The notes: generated from the letters alone by a model not told the origin. A stretch of 20,406 bases of DNA from Chitinophagaceae bacterium UBA4407 (GCA_002390845.1 DGQT01000057.1:1-20406); one strand, 5' to 3'. Positions 1 through 8,310 are shown, counted from the stretch's first letter. Numbers and translations: made by a program.

Positions 1-760
1 TACCCCGTTGCCGCTATACCGATTGAATTTCCCGTTCCGCTGATACTCATGGTCGTTCCTGTGCCCGTTGCTGTTACTGTTCCAATCAGTGTGGCCCCCG
101 TTAAATTATTCGAACTGTTCTGGTATAATTTAAAATTCGTGATATCCGTTGTGGCTGCATAAGTTCCCGCTGTGGTGAATGTTAACCCTGTGGGTGTAAT
201 AGCTGCATTCGATGGAACCACACTGAATGATGCAATGATATTATTCGTTGAATTCTGATTGATAAAACCTGCTGCCGGATGCGTCTGTGTTATTGTTGCC
301 AGCGGCCCCTTTATCGTTTGGGTATTACTGGCTGGTAAAGGATTGGTGCCACTTTTAATTGTAGCAGAATTAGTGAAATTTAAATTGCTGAAACTTGTTG
401 AGGAAATATTTACAGTATTGCCGTTTAATGCAGTTGCAGGAACATCTACTACAATTAGATAATAGGTTGTAGTTGAAGCTGAGACCGTTGTGAAACCACT
501 ATTAAAAGTTAACGTACTTCCCGAAGCGGGGGCTGTAATTGTTTGTAATAGAGTTGCACCACCTAAACTACTCGAATTATTTTGATAGAGTTTAAAATTA
601 GTGATATCGTTTGTGCCGGAATACGTTCCTGCGGTAGTAAAAACAAAACTTGTAGGCGTTACCGGGCCTACATTAGATACAGCCATTTGTAACGCAGCAA
701 TAATATTACCAGTACTGTTTTGGTTAATAGCACCTGCTACAGGATGCGTTTGTGTAAAGG
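1..760 (-). repeat. Tandem 465-bp (155-codon) coding repeats
   Basis: The string GGATGCGT, which encodes the start of the repeat, occurs at 742 and again at 277 on the plus strand, exactly 465 bases apart. The protein following each copy aligns throughout (for example DITNFKLYQNNSS against DITNFKLYQNSSN). The copy at 296-760 is complete; the one at 1-295 is cut by the edge. The copies have diverged at DNA level, so they are old repeats rather than recent slippage. Confidence 0.8.
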
Positions 761-1484
761 TAACACCGGGTGAAGGAGTATATGTAAAAGTTAAGCCAGA
801 ACCTGGCATTAAAGTATTTGTAGAATTTACTGTGGCTGCGTTACTCGCACCCGTTGTTGTAGCATTCCACGCACCTGCTCCCGACCTATCGTGATAATCA
901 GTATTGGCCGAACCCCTCAAACCTACCTGAGTGGTTAATCCTGTTGTGTTTGTTGCAGTGCATGTACCGTACATTACTTCAGCAACGTTTGAAGTCTCAT
1001 ATAAACGTATTTGGAAATTCAATACATCACCTGATACTGCGCTGCCATTATACCTGCGTGCATTTTTCCATTCAACTATAAATATTCTGTTTGGTGAACT
1101 ATTAATGGTAGTGTACGAAATTGCCGTTGCATTATTAATAAGGTCTCTGGCAAAAGCAGAAACGGTTCCCGCATAACCTGTAGTTGATGAAATTGGGGTA
1201 TATCCTGAGGCTGAGGAAGCTGTTGCTCCGAAGGTTATGTAACCATTTGAATTTACACTACAGGTAGTATATCCGGTACCATTAAAATTAAAGGTAAAGG
1301 GGATATTTATGCTTGTTACATTATCGTCCCATGCTGTTGTAGTTCCGGCAAAACTAATAACAGTACCGCCGCTTATTGCAGAAAAGGTGTTGCTGCTTTG
1401 GGTAAATGTATAATTAGCAACCTGTGCATTTGTAAACAGTACAAATGCCACACCTAACAATGTAAGGAAAATGGTTTTTCTCAT
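1..1484 (-). CDS. Large secreted repeat protein, 5' part only
   Basis: The minus strand reads open without a stop from an ATG at 1484 to the left edge (494 codons), so the gene is cut by the window. It begins with a signal peptide (MRKTIFLTLLGVAFVLFTNA, then Q), so the product is exported. Residues of about 25-240 form a Ser/Thr/Asn-rich beta-type domain. From about residue 242 there are repeats of 155 residues, starting with FTQTHPVAGAINQNSTGNII and again with ITQTHPAAGFINQNSTNNII. Composition and repeats suggest an extracellular or cell-surface beta-sandwich protein. Such proteins in this phylum often end in a type IX secretion sorting domain, but that end is outside the window. The N-terminal domain was not matched to a named family, and the function is unknown. 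Confidence 0.85.
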   Translation of the reverse strand, partial: MRKTIFLTLLGVAFVLFTNAQVANYTFTQSSNTFSAISGGTVISFAGTTTAWDDNVTSINIPFTFNFNGTGYTTCSVNSNGYITFGATASSASGYTPISSTTGYAGTVSAFARDLINNATAISYTTINSSPNRIFIVEWKNARRYNGSAVSGDVLNFQIRLYETSNVAEVMYGTCTATNTTGLTTQVGLRGSANTDYHDRSGAGAWNATTTGASNAATVNSTNTLMPGSGLTFTYTPSPGVTFTQTHPVAGAINQNSTGNIIAALQMAVSNVGPVTPTSFVFTTAGTYSGTNDITNFKLYQNNSSSLGGATLLQTITAPASGSTLTFNSGFTTVSASTTTYYLIVVDVPATALNGNTVNISSTSFSNLNFTNSATIKSGTNPLPASNTQTIKGPLATITQTHPAAGFINQNSTNNIIASFSVVPSNAAITPTGLTFTTAGTYAATTDITNFKLYQNSSNNLTGATLIGTVTATGTGTTMSISGTGNSIGIAATG

Positions 1485-2332
1485 GCTTACCGGATATTTG
1501 GAATAAGCTTGTGAACGGATATTGGATTATTGAATCATTTAATTTATGCTTGCTGCGATAAACGATATGCAATTATTTTTGAACTTAGCTATACTGCTAC
1601 TATTAAGCTTCGGTTGTGTCACTCACTTTTACGTTCCGGTTTCGCTTCAGCAATTTGCAGCTCTTCAAAAACATTGCATACTCTTATCTGGCAAAAACTT
1701 CAGAAATGCATATTTAAATAATATACATTTCTTCATAAATTATTTGGAAAGATAAAAGCTTCTTTAAAACATGAAAATTATTATTCGCTTAAAATTAAGC
1801 CGATTACGACTTTTTTTTGAACACTTCTTCAAAAAAGATTTGACTATGGAAGATTGAAAACTATTGTATGATGAATTTTAAATTAGGTTTTATCTTTTTA
1901 TGGAGTAGCAAGGTAGAATTCAAAATTTACGCATCTGTAAAACCTTAACAGATATTCAGTCGATGAAAGGATTGCGACGCAACGAAGCCGCCACAGGGCT
2001 TTGACGTGGGAATCAAAAAAATAAGGCGTAAATTATTTATTCGTTTGAATTGATAAAACCTGAATGCTATTATTATATTCAGCAAAAGAAAAATGAAAGA
2101 TTGGGCTTGCTACTGGCTAAAATAAAAATTGCATATTTATTGTGAAACACAAAGAAGAAATTATTGCTAACTGGAAAAGTAAAACCGATCTTATTTTAAT
2201 ATTGTAGAACTGCATGGGAATAACGCAGCGAAAATCTGAATAAAAGCAGAATACAATAATGAAAATGCTTTTTTCGAAATTGATAATGCTTAATGTTTAA
2301 GTAAAAAAATCAACGGAAATTTTATAAAAAAA
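1485..2332. other. Long AT-rich intergenic region, no gene seen
   Basis: This stretch of about 850 bases lies between the divergent starts of the repeat protein (minus) and the tRNA (plus). Short open frames in it have no recognisable start context or protein character. It must contain the promoter of the repeat protein, but no convincing TAnnTTTG box was found near 1484. A short run at about 1973-1986 (TTGCGACGCAACG) resembles the end of the intergenic repeat seen later in the window, in inverse orientation. A 6-bp inverted repeat (CTGAAT/ATTCAG) lies at about 2060-2083. Confidence 0.6.
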
Positions 2333-2363
2333 TTTGGCTGTATAACATGCACCCCTATCTTTG
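2333..2363 (+). promoter_or_regulatory. Promoter of the tRNA-Val gene
   Basis: TTTG at 2333-2336 and TATCTTTG at 2356-2363 are separated by 19 bases. This is an exact match to the Bacteroidota housekeeping promoter (TTTG-N19-TAnnTTTG). Transcription would begin near 2370, about ten bases before the tRNA. Confidence 0.85.
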
Positions 2364-2379
2364 CAGTCCTGAAAAAAAA

Positions 2380-2454
2380 GGGAGTTTAGCTCAGCTGGTT
2401 CAGAGCATCTGCCTTACAAGCAGAGGGTCGGCGGTTCGAACCCGTCAACTCCCA
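2380..2454 (+). tRNA. tRNA-Val, anticodon TAC
   Basis: The cloverleaf is complete. The acceptor stem GGGAGTT pairs with AACTCCC (2447-2453), followed by discriminator A2454; CCA is not encoded. The D stem is GCTC/GAGC. The anticodon stem TCTGC/GCAGA encloses the loop CTTACAA, giving anticodon TAC (valine, GUA codons). The T arm is GGCGG-TTCGAAC-CCGTC with one G-U pair. Its own promoter and terminator flank it, so it is transcribed alone. The 3' end of tRNA genes is a common integration site, and the genes that follow have an accessory character. Confidence 0.97.
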
Positions 2455-2464
2455 CTTAATAATG

Positions 2465-2504
2465 AAGCAGTTATGATTTTTTCATAGCTGCTTTTTTGTT
2501 TTTG
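2465..2504 (+). terminator. Intrinsic terminator after tRNA-Val
   Basis: A 12-bp stem, 2465-2476 with 2482-2493 (AAGCAGTTATGA/TCATAGCTGCTT, one G-U pair), encloses a T5 loop and is followed by TTTTTGTTTTT. It ends transcription of the single tRNA unit. Confidence 0.9.
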
Positions 2505-2592
2505 TGACCTCAAATGTGACCTCAGATTGGTCAAAGAAAGGAAGCCGTACAATTAATAAAGGAAAGAAAAAAGATGATGTGGGAGTGTGCAA
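2482..2592 (-). pseudogene. Possible C-terminal remnant of an integrase-like gene
   Basis: On the minus strand an open frame with no start codon ends at 2482 with the residues EVTFEVTKTKKQL. Its last codons come from the tRNA terminator and from two copies of GTGACCTCA (2504-2512 and 2516-2524). Short Lys-rich tails reading out of a tRNA-adjacent junction are seen at the ends of Bacteroidota tyrosine integrases (recalled from family knowledge). No catalytic box (R..HxxR..Y) remains, so this may equally be a chance frame. It is included because its position beside the tRNA fits an island edge. Confidence 0.2.
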
Positions 2593-2630
2593 TATTGCAT
2601 CATAACATCAGCAATAATAAGCATTGAGGC

Positions 2631-2819
2631 TTATCTTATTTGCTTTGCAACAATGTCTTGTTGCAAGCCCATGTACTGGCAAAATTCTTCAATAGAAACA
2701 ACCTGGTGTTGCTGCTTACTGAAATGCTCTTTAATCTTCTTGATAAGCTTTCTGCCATACCTATCGCTTCTGCCTGTGATTATCTGAATGTCCTTTGGAT
2801 AAATACAGAGTCTATTCAT
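2631..2819 (-). CDS. Conserved small protein, Bacteroidota mobile-region type
   Basis: The 62-residue product begins MNRLCIYPKDIQIITGRSDR. It has the layout of a short helical family common in Bacteroidota: an N-terminal strand with IYPKD, then ITGRS, a Lys-rich helix (residues 21-33), then VSIEEFCQYMGL. The pattern suggests a small winged or helix-turn-helix fold, but no DNA contact has been established, so the function is unknown. The leader TTTGATTA directly before the ATG is AT-rich, as usual here. It is convergent with nothing and stands alone in the island. The family recognition is from memory of recurring sequences, not from a search. Confidence 0.7.
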   Translation of the reverse strand: MNRLCIYPKDIQIITGRSDRYGRKLIKKIKEHFSKQQHQVVSIEEFCQYMGLQQDIVAKQIR

Positions 2820-3059
2820 TAATCAAATAACTTTTTAATACACTATCCATACTTCGGATATGCCTTTTATATGGGTACTGCATAGCGAAGATAATAATTT
2901 TTTGAAGGCGGCTAAAGTGTGTTAGTTGGAACAATGTGGAATAAGCGGAACAAATGACACGGCCCATTTGTAAAGGTTTTGGAGCGGTTCTAATTTTGGT
3001 TTCAAATGCTGGTAAGACAGCAAAAAGAATCAAATTATTAACCCAATAAATTTTTTACA

Positions 3060-3815
3060 ATGGCAAGGCAAAAAGGAATTATTAAATTAGACGGTACTAT
3101 CGGGGATATTACTTTCTACAAATCCCAAGATGGTTATTTAGCGAGGGAAAAGGGCGGTGTATCGGCCGACCGTATTGCAAATGATCCTGTATTTGAAAGG
3201 ACCCGTGAAAACGGTGCTGAATTTGGCAGATCTGGTAAAGCTGGTAAGTTATTGCGTAATTCAATCCGCGCATTACTGCAGAATGCTTCTGACAGTAAAA
3301 TGGTGAGCCGCCTAACTACTGAAATGGTGAAAGTAATACAGGAGGATATTACCAATCCCCGTGGTTTACGTAATGTGATTGATGGTGAAGCGGATTTGCT
3401 GGAAGGCTTTGAGTTTAACATCAATGGCAAAATTGGCAACACCATTTATGCGCCTTTCACTGCAACTATTGACAGGGTGGCCGGTACTTTAACCGTAAAT
3501 ATCCCTGCATTTGTTCCGATCAATATGATTGCAGCTCCAGGTGGCTCCACCCATTTCAAACTTGTTTCTGCAGGTTCAGAAATTGATTTTGAAAATGAAA
3601 CCTTTGTAATGGATTCCAATGAAAGTGGTGTTTTGCCCTGGGATGCAAATCCAACAGCAGTTATTAACCTTTCAAACACTGTTACTGCAAACAGCACACA
3701 TCCATTATTCCTTGCTTTAGGCATTGAGTTTTACAAGGAAGTGAATGGATTGATGTATCCCTTGAAAAATGGTGCTTATAATGCTTTGGCATTGGTTAAA
3801 GTAAGTGGTTTATAA
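3060..3815 (+). CDS. Conserved Bacteroidota protein of unknown function (MARQKG type)
   Basis: This is the only protein gene on the plus strand. The 251-residue product starts MARQKGIIKLDGTIGDITFY and contains YLAREKGGVSADRIANDP and FERTRENGAEFGRSGKAGKL, then an arginine-rich helical stretch (residues 55-110) and a beta-rich C-terminal half. I recognise this N-terminus as a conserved block in many Bacteroidota genomes, where the protein is annotated as hypothetical. There is no signal peptide or membrane segment. The fixed N-terminus, helical middle and beta-rich end could suit a structural or self-assembling protein, possibly phage-derived; that is speculation. It has its own terminator downstream. 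GC and codon use resemble the rest of the window, unlike the GC-rich DNA further on. Confidence 0.9.
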   Translation: MARQKGIIKLDGTIGDITFYKSQDGYLAREKGGVSADRIANDPVFERTRENGAEFGRSGKAGKLLRNSIRALLQNASDSKMVSRLTTEMVKVIQEDITNPRGLRNVIDGEADLLEGFEFNINGKIGNTIYAPFTATIDRVAGTLTVNIPAFVPINMIAAPGGSTHFKLVSAGSEIDFENETFVMDSNESGVLPWDANPTAVINLSNTVTANSTHPLFLALGIEFYKEVNGLMYPLKNGAYNALALVKVSGL

Positions 3816-3843
3816 AAAATTGAAACCTCTATCCGAAAAGGGA

Positions 3844-3870
3844 CCTGCCATTTGGCAGGGCTTTTTGTTT
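3844..3870 (+). terminator. Intrinsic terminator of the 251-residue gene
   Basis: The stem CCTGCC (3844-3849) pairs with GGCAGG (3854-3859) around a 4-base loop, followed by GCTTTTTGTTT. It lies 29 bases after the stop codon. Confidence 0.85.
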
Positions 3871-4361
3871 CATGCAAAGCCCCTAAAAGGGCAATGCACT
3901 AAGCTGACGGCGACCTGATGGGAAACACCACAGGAACCAACCGCAAGCAAGCTGATAAACTGAACAGCCAGCCAACGGACGGTAATGAAGGCGATGGCGG
4001 CGAAAGTGCCTGCTGAAAACTACCTGCGTAACTGAAGGAACTGGAAATAAAGAACCGCTGACCGGGCAAACTGATAGATGCCGACTGGTGATAACACGAA
4101 GCTGCTTTTGCATAACTGTGATTTTTTATAGGCTTCTCACCAGCGAAGGCAGATAAAAAAACCAAAAGGAAGCTGTATAAAAGATAGCATTGTGTGTCTG
4201 GTCATGTGTTTATGCAGAACACTTTTTGTTTTTTTGTCAGGGCTGTGTGTCTGCCTGCCGTAGCTATTTTTGCTGTATAAAAATCACACCGGCAAAAGCT
4301 ATATTTCGTTAGGAAAGTCAGAAAGTATGTTAAGAGAGCGGACATTTCTGCCCGCCTTAGA
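3871..4361. other. Gene-free stretch, possibly decayed mobile-element DNA
   Basis: No intact gene was seen. One short plus frame begins at the ATG near 3918 (MGNTTGTNRKQADKLNSQ) and stops after about 32 codons. Further broken frames follow (for example LEIKNR then a stop, then PGKLIDADW then a stop), which look like a decayed coding sequence but match no family I know. Minus-strand frames here are rich in Ser, Phe and Pro and look like shadows. The right part contains one arm of a direct repeat that recurs beyond the DUF6876 gene. Confidence 0.4.
4177..4246. repeat. Direct repeat flanking the DUF6876 gene, left copy
   Basis: Starting at ATAAAAGATAGCATTGTGT, this segment aligns with 4802-4871. 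Shared landmarks are ATAAAAGAT, GCATTGTGT, TGTGTTTATG and TCAGGGCTG, in the same order and at similar spacing, 625 bases apart. The copies are diverged in the middle. Confidence 0.6.
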
Positions 4362-4712
4362 TCAATACTCACACGGCAACATCAGGCATCCATCTACTAA
4401 CCAAATGGTGGCAAGATCATACGGGAAGTCGCTGAACTCTATATTCTGACTTGTTACCCTGTTATGATTGCCATCTGTTGCCAGGATTGTGAATGTATTA
4501 TCCTTTACCCGTTTTAAATCCCATACCTGAAAGCGTTCAAGATTAATTTCCCTATGGCACTGGTGGCTAACAATTAAATCAATCAGCCAAAAGGCTTCAC
4601 AAGTTTCTGCCATCGCTTTTACACCATCAGTGTATAAAATCAATGAAGGTCTGTGACAAAAGAAATTTTCTGAACCATTGCTACTTCCGAAGTTGTCATT
4701 TGCATTTCTCAT
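4362..4712 (-). CDS. DUF6876 family protein
   Basis: The 116-residue product has the family hallmarks: LILYTDGVKAMAETCEAFWL (residues about 25-44), IDLIVSHQC, a FQVWDLKRV strand, and the closing block IEFSDFPYDL...VDGCLMLPCEY at the C-terminus. DUF6876 proteins are small, soluble and found mainly in conjugative or other mobile regions of Bacteroidota; their role is unknown. The start is preceded by an A-rich leader (4713-4740). The gene stands alone between two direct repeats, with no other mobility gene in reach. This supports the view that 2455-5957 is an accessory block or the remains of one. Confidence 0.8.
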   Translation of the reverse strand: MRNANDNFGSSNGSENFFCHRPSLILYTDGVKAMAETCEAFWLIDLIVSHQCHREINLERFQVWDLKRVKDNTFTILATDGNHNRVTSQNIEFSDFPYDLATIWLVDGCLMLPCEY

Positions 4713-4801
4713 TGTAAATAAATTTTAATTTTTAAAAGAAAAAAGAGAAAAAAAGAAAGCATCTAAATGGGCGGCGTAGCTAGCGGCAAAGAAGCAACGC
4801 A

Positions 4802-4871
4802 ATAAAAGATGGCATTGTGTTCAGGCTTTGTGTTTATGGCGGAATTTCTTTGCAGCCAAAAATCAGGGCTG
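4802..4871. repeat. Direct repeat flanking the DUF6876 gene, right copy
   Basis: This is the second copy of the segment described at 4177-4246. It lies upstream of the DUF6876 start codon and just before the GC-rich block. Confidence 0.6.
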
Positions 4872-4879
4872 CGATAGCC

Positions 4880-5957
4880 GCCTAACTTGCTGAACTTTTT
4901 TTTATTTCTTTTAAAAAAATACAATCAACAACCCTTTCCGATTTGCTTGCTGTTTTAAATGTTTAATTGTATTCCCTGTGCGTTGGCAAAAAAGGTAAAA
5001 GCGCCTGCGGCCAAAAGAAGCGTTGGCTGTGCCGGGGAGTAACCGGCACTGTCGCATAGCAGCGAAGCGAGCCGACGTAAGACACCGAAGAGAGGAACGA
5101 ACGAAGGTGGCTGCGAGCGCCTGCCACAGTGCTGACTAAAAAGCCCCGCCCCGGCGGGGCGATAGGCAGCTACGTTATATGCGAGGGTTTGGCGTGAGTT
5201 TTTGTTTTCATCAAGCCTTTGTGTGATAGGCAAAAACCATGACAAACCCGAAGCTGTGGCAGGCACGCAAGGCGAGCAAAATTATTGGCAGCGGGTGGAC
5301 TGAATGCGACTGAAGTGAATGGAGGACGTAGTGTAGCGGAATGCAACCCAGTGAGTATTGTAGCTTGGGCTTTGCGAAAAAGCATGTGCATCACTTGTGC
5401 TTTGCTTTGTGTGTGGGAAAGTGTGCCATGCCTTGAAGCAAATAGAATAGCTGCGAACGTGGTGTAATGAAGCGGAACGGAGGACGAAATGAATGAAGTG
5501 GCATGAATGACACAGGTAGCTGCCCGAACGCAGGCTACAGGAGTAGCAAGGAGTGTGACAAACTGCGTAGCAAAGCGGAGCACCCGAAGGGCAATGCAGG
5601 TGTGCCAATACCATACAAGTTTATAAACGGCTTTATTGGCACTGCCGCATTGGTTTGGCGCATCTACTTGCCAACTAAGCCGGAGTGAGACCTTTTTACC
5701 TTGCAGGGTGGGATGTGCGGTTATGCGTATTAGCGATACGGAGATGGATGATGCACTGGAAAGAAGCGTAGCGAAAAGCAAGTGCCATGACGCAGGAATG
5801 GCTCTTGCTGTGCGGAGCCGAAGGTGGCTATTTTATTGCTTTTTGTGCTGGTATAGCTACCGGAGGCGGGCCATATTGACGAATAGAATTACCCCAAGCA
5901 CAAGTGAGTGCCACAACAAAAGCAAAAGAAGTGGTTTAAAGCTGGTAACATAATTTT
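4880..5957. other. GC-rich, hairpin-rich, apparently non-coding block
   Basis: This stretch of about 1.1 kb is clearly richer in G and C than its surroundings (42 of 60 bases at 5101-5160, 35 of 60 at 5041-5100). It contains open frames on both strands, but these overlap one another and have His/Cys/Ser/Thr-heavy composition and no domain, so they look like by-products of low stop-codon density. Structure is abundant: GTGCCGG/CCGGCAC at 5029-5049; GTAGCTGC against GCA-G-GCTAC at 5516-5538; and a perfect 9-bp inverted repeat GTGCCAATA/TATTGGCAC at 5602-5642. Variants of GTAGC(G)AAGCGGA recur. The end nearest the copper cluster directly follows the oxidase stop codon, so part could be that operon's 3' untranslated RNA. 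A structured RNA, a mobile-element origin region or a decayed repeat are all possible. Confidence 0.5.
5137..5160 (-). terminator. Minus-strand intrinsic terminator in the GC-rich block
   Basis: GCCCCGCC (5143-5150) and GGCGGGGC (5153-5160) form a very strong hairpin. Read on the minus strand it is followed by TTTTTAG; the plus strand has no T tract after it. It could end RNA from the copper cluster (stop at 5958) or a separate RNA from 5160-5957. Confidence 0.7.
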
Positions 5958-8210
5958 CTAATAAGTTATCGTTACCCCTGCACCAAAACCCATATCACTA
6001 TCGAAGTGTGTGGACAAGGAAAAATATTTTGTAACAATATACCTGAAACCTGCCATATATTCTTTATCAGTGTTTACCATAAAATTAAAACGTAAGCGAT
6101 TGGTCAACGGAATATCTTCACGACTTAACTGGAAACGAAATTTGCTATTCATATCAATTCTTGCATCGGCAGTAATTAGCATCGGCAGAGTATATTGAAC
6201 GCCTGCACAAAAAACTTTCCTCGTGTCTTTAGTACCTGATTGTCCGAAAATATTTTTCTCGGGTTCACTGATTTTTCTATAACGAAAATCCCAACCAACA
6301 TATGGCATCCATAATTGCATACCCCCGATGTATTTGCCTAAATGCGTTTCGCTTTCGTAACCAGATTGATTATTAAGTCCAATTCGCCATTCTGTTTGCA
6401 GGCGATATCGTGTGTTTGATAACATTATTTCCCCATCACTTCCAGTACTTTCTAAACCAATCTTCGCATAGGGATGAAATTTTCTGTCGTCCATATAGAT
6501 CATTTTTAGCGCCATTTCACGGTCAGGCACTTCGGGGTTTACAGGTGAATTTTCATAGGTAAATATTCTGCCCATTCCACTCATCATGTGGTATAAAATA
6601 TGGCAATGAAAAAACCAGTCACCACTCTCTGTAGGTGCAAACTCAAGGGTATCAGTTTCCATCGGCATAATATCCAATGTGTTTTTAAATGGTGCATAAT
6701 CGCCTTGACCATTCAATACTCTAAAGAAATGACCATGAAAATGCATGGGATGACGCATCATTGTTCCATTATATAAAATGATCCGAACATTCTCTCCTCT
6801 CCTGATTTTAATTTCATCGGATTCAGAAACTGTTTTGTTGTTGATACTCCATACATAACGGTTCATGTTGCCCGTTAAATTGAAATGAAGGACTTTCATA
6901 GGTGCTTCCGGCAAAGTAGTTTTAACCGGTGAACGCAACATTGAATAGTTTAATGTAACAATATTTTTAGATGTGATGTTACTCATATCCATTGATGCTG
7001 TATCATCTGCTTTATTACCGGGATTCGCATTGGCCGCTCCTGTTATTTCAGGATACATTACCATATTCATATCCATCACCTGGTTTGTCATCTGCATTCC
7101 CATATCATCCATGCTGCCATTCATTCTCATCATTCCGTTCATCATCTTCATACCTTCAAAATATTTCAATTTTGGTAATACAGGTGCATTCATCTTTTTT
7201 CCGGAGCCCAACCATAAAGAAGTTGCATTTGTGCGGTCTTCAGAAGTTGCCCTTAATTCAACACTTTTATTTTCAGGAATCACTACAACAACATCATAAG
7301 TTTCTGCAACAGCAATGATCATTCTGTCCACTTCAACTGGTTCTACATCCATACCATCATTTGCTACTACAGACATTTTACCGCCTGCATATTGCAGCCA
7401 GAAATAAGTGGAGGATGAACCGTTAATAATATGGAGCTTGATTGAATCACCTGCTTTATATGCTGAAGCTTCGGCATTGACCTTGCCGTTGATAAAGAAC
7501 TTATCATAAGCTACATCACTTACATCCATTGCCATCATCCGCTTCCATTCATTGGTAAACTTTGTTTTAAAATATCCTTCTTTAATCGCTTCTGCATAAT
7601 TCTGTGTACTTCCTTTTTTAATGGCATACCAATCAGTTGCATTGTGCAAACTCCTATCAACCTGGTAAGGTTGCTCATCTGTCCAGTCGCTTAACAACAT
7701 GGTAAATTCTTTAACAGGCATTTCATTTTTTTTATGAATTATAAACGCACCATACAACCCTCTTTGCTGCTGTAACATCGTATGAGAATGATACCAATAC
7801 GTACCACTTTGCTTAAGTGGAAACTTAAATAAATGTGTTTGACCGGCTCCGATAGGAGCCGTAGTTAAATAAGATACTCCATCGTATTGGTTAGGTAGAA
7901 TAAGACCATGCCAGTGTACAGATGTTTCAACCTTCAAATTATTATGTACATAGATCACTGCAGTATCTCCTTCAGTGAAATACAATGTAGGTGCAGGAAT
8001 CGAGCCATTGATGGCAAGTGCATGCTTTTCTTTGCCGGTATAATTAACGGTTGTATCAGTGATATATAAATGATAAACTTCTGTATTAACCTTGTTGTAT
8101 TCCTCTGCCATCGGAGTTGCTTCAGGCATCTGCATACTCATGTTATTGTGCTGCGAAAAGCTGAATGAATAACAAATAAGAAAAATGGTTGAGAGAAATA
8201 GAAGTTTCAT
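5958..8210 (-). CDS. Multicopper oxidase fused to a CopB-like outer-membrane barrel
   Basis: The product has 750 residues with a signal peptide (1-19). Residues of about 45-560 form a three-cupredoxin multicopper oxidase of the CopA type. All four copper motifs are present: HWHG 99-102, YHSH 140-143, HPMHFHGH 487-494 and HCHILYHMMSGM 535-546, with C536 and M546 as type 1 copper ligands. Residues 354-385 contain 14 Met in 32 positions, a likely Cu(I)-binding loop. Residues of about 575-750 resemble the beta-barrel domain of CopB (alternating amphipathic strands, final GFGAGVTITY ending in an aromatic, as in outer-membrane barrels). The likely role is oxidation and tolerance of copper at the outer membrane. 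It is the last gene of the cluster, 154 bases after the DUF3347 gene, with an intergenic repeat end in that gap. Confidence 0.93.
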   Translation of the reverse strand: MKLLFLSTIFLICYSFSFSQHNNMSMQMPEATPMAEEYNKVNTEVYHLYITDTTVNYTGKEKHALAINGSIPAPTLYFTEGDTAVIYVHNNLKVETSVHWHGLILPNQYDGVSYLTTAPIGAGQTHLFKFPLKQSGTYWYHSHTMLQQQRGLYGAFIIHKKNEMPVKEFTMLLSDWTDEQPYQVDRSLHNATDWYAIKKGSTQNYAEAIKEGYFKTKFTNEWKRMMAMDVSDVAYDKFFINGKVNAEASAYKAGDSIKLHIINGSSSTYFWLQYAGGKMSVVANDGMDVEPVEVDRMIIAVAETYDVVVVIPENKSVELRATSEDRTNATSLWLGSGKKMNAPVLPKLKYFEGMKMMNGMMRMNGSMDDMGMQMTNQVMDMNMVMYPEITGAANANPGNKADDTASMDMSNITSKNIVTLNYSMLRSPVKTTLPEAPMKVLHFNLTGNMNRYVWSINNKTVSESDEIKIRRGENVRIILYNGTMMRHPMHFHGHFFRVLNGQGDYAPFKNTLDIMPMETDTLEFAPTESGDWFFHCHILYHMMSGMGRIFTYENSPVNPEVPDREMALKMIYMDDRKFHPYAKIGLESTGSDGEIMLSNTRYRLQTEWRIGLNNQSGYESETHLGKYIGGMQLWMPYVGWDFRYRKISEPEKNIFGQSGTKDTRKVFCAGVQYTLPMLITADARIDMNSKFRFQLSREDIPLTNRLRFNFMVNTDKEYMAGFRYIVTKYFSLSTHFDSDMGFGAGVTITY

Positions 8211-8280
8211 TTTGGTATATTTTTAAAAGTTGTAAGAACAGATTTTTTATGGACCGGGCATAGCTTTGCTATCAGGCATT

Positions 8281-8310
8281 CTTGCGTTGCACTCTTGTAC
8301 CGTAAAACTT
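8281..8310 (+). repeat. Intergenic repeat end (GTTGCACTCTTGTAC type)
   Basis: The sequence GCGTTGCACTCTTGTAC at 8284-8300 matches the repeat ends at 12546-12562 and 16030-16046. It lies between the DUF3347 and oxidase genes. No partner end was identified in this gap. Confidence 0.5.

Noticed and set aside
2812..3033. A 73-codon minus-strand frame upstream of the 251-residue gene
   Set aside because: It occupies the promoter region of the plus-strand gene, overlaps the start of the 62-residue gene and has no family character.
3883..4165. Two minus-strand frames of 76 and 88 codons
   Set aside because: They overlap each other, are Ser/Phe/Pro-rich without a recognisable fold, and cross what looks like decayed plus-strand coding DNA.
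5150..5190. Integron attC-like site around ACGTTATATGC
   Set aside because: Only one core-like string is present. No paired core, cassette gene or integron integrase is visible.
5170..5781. A 203-codon minus-strand frame and an overlapping 110-codon frame in the GC-rich block
   Set aside because: They overlap in different frames, are dominated by His, Cys, Ser, Thr and Ala, have no signal, domain or leader, and are expected where stop codons are rare in GC-rich DNA.
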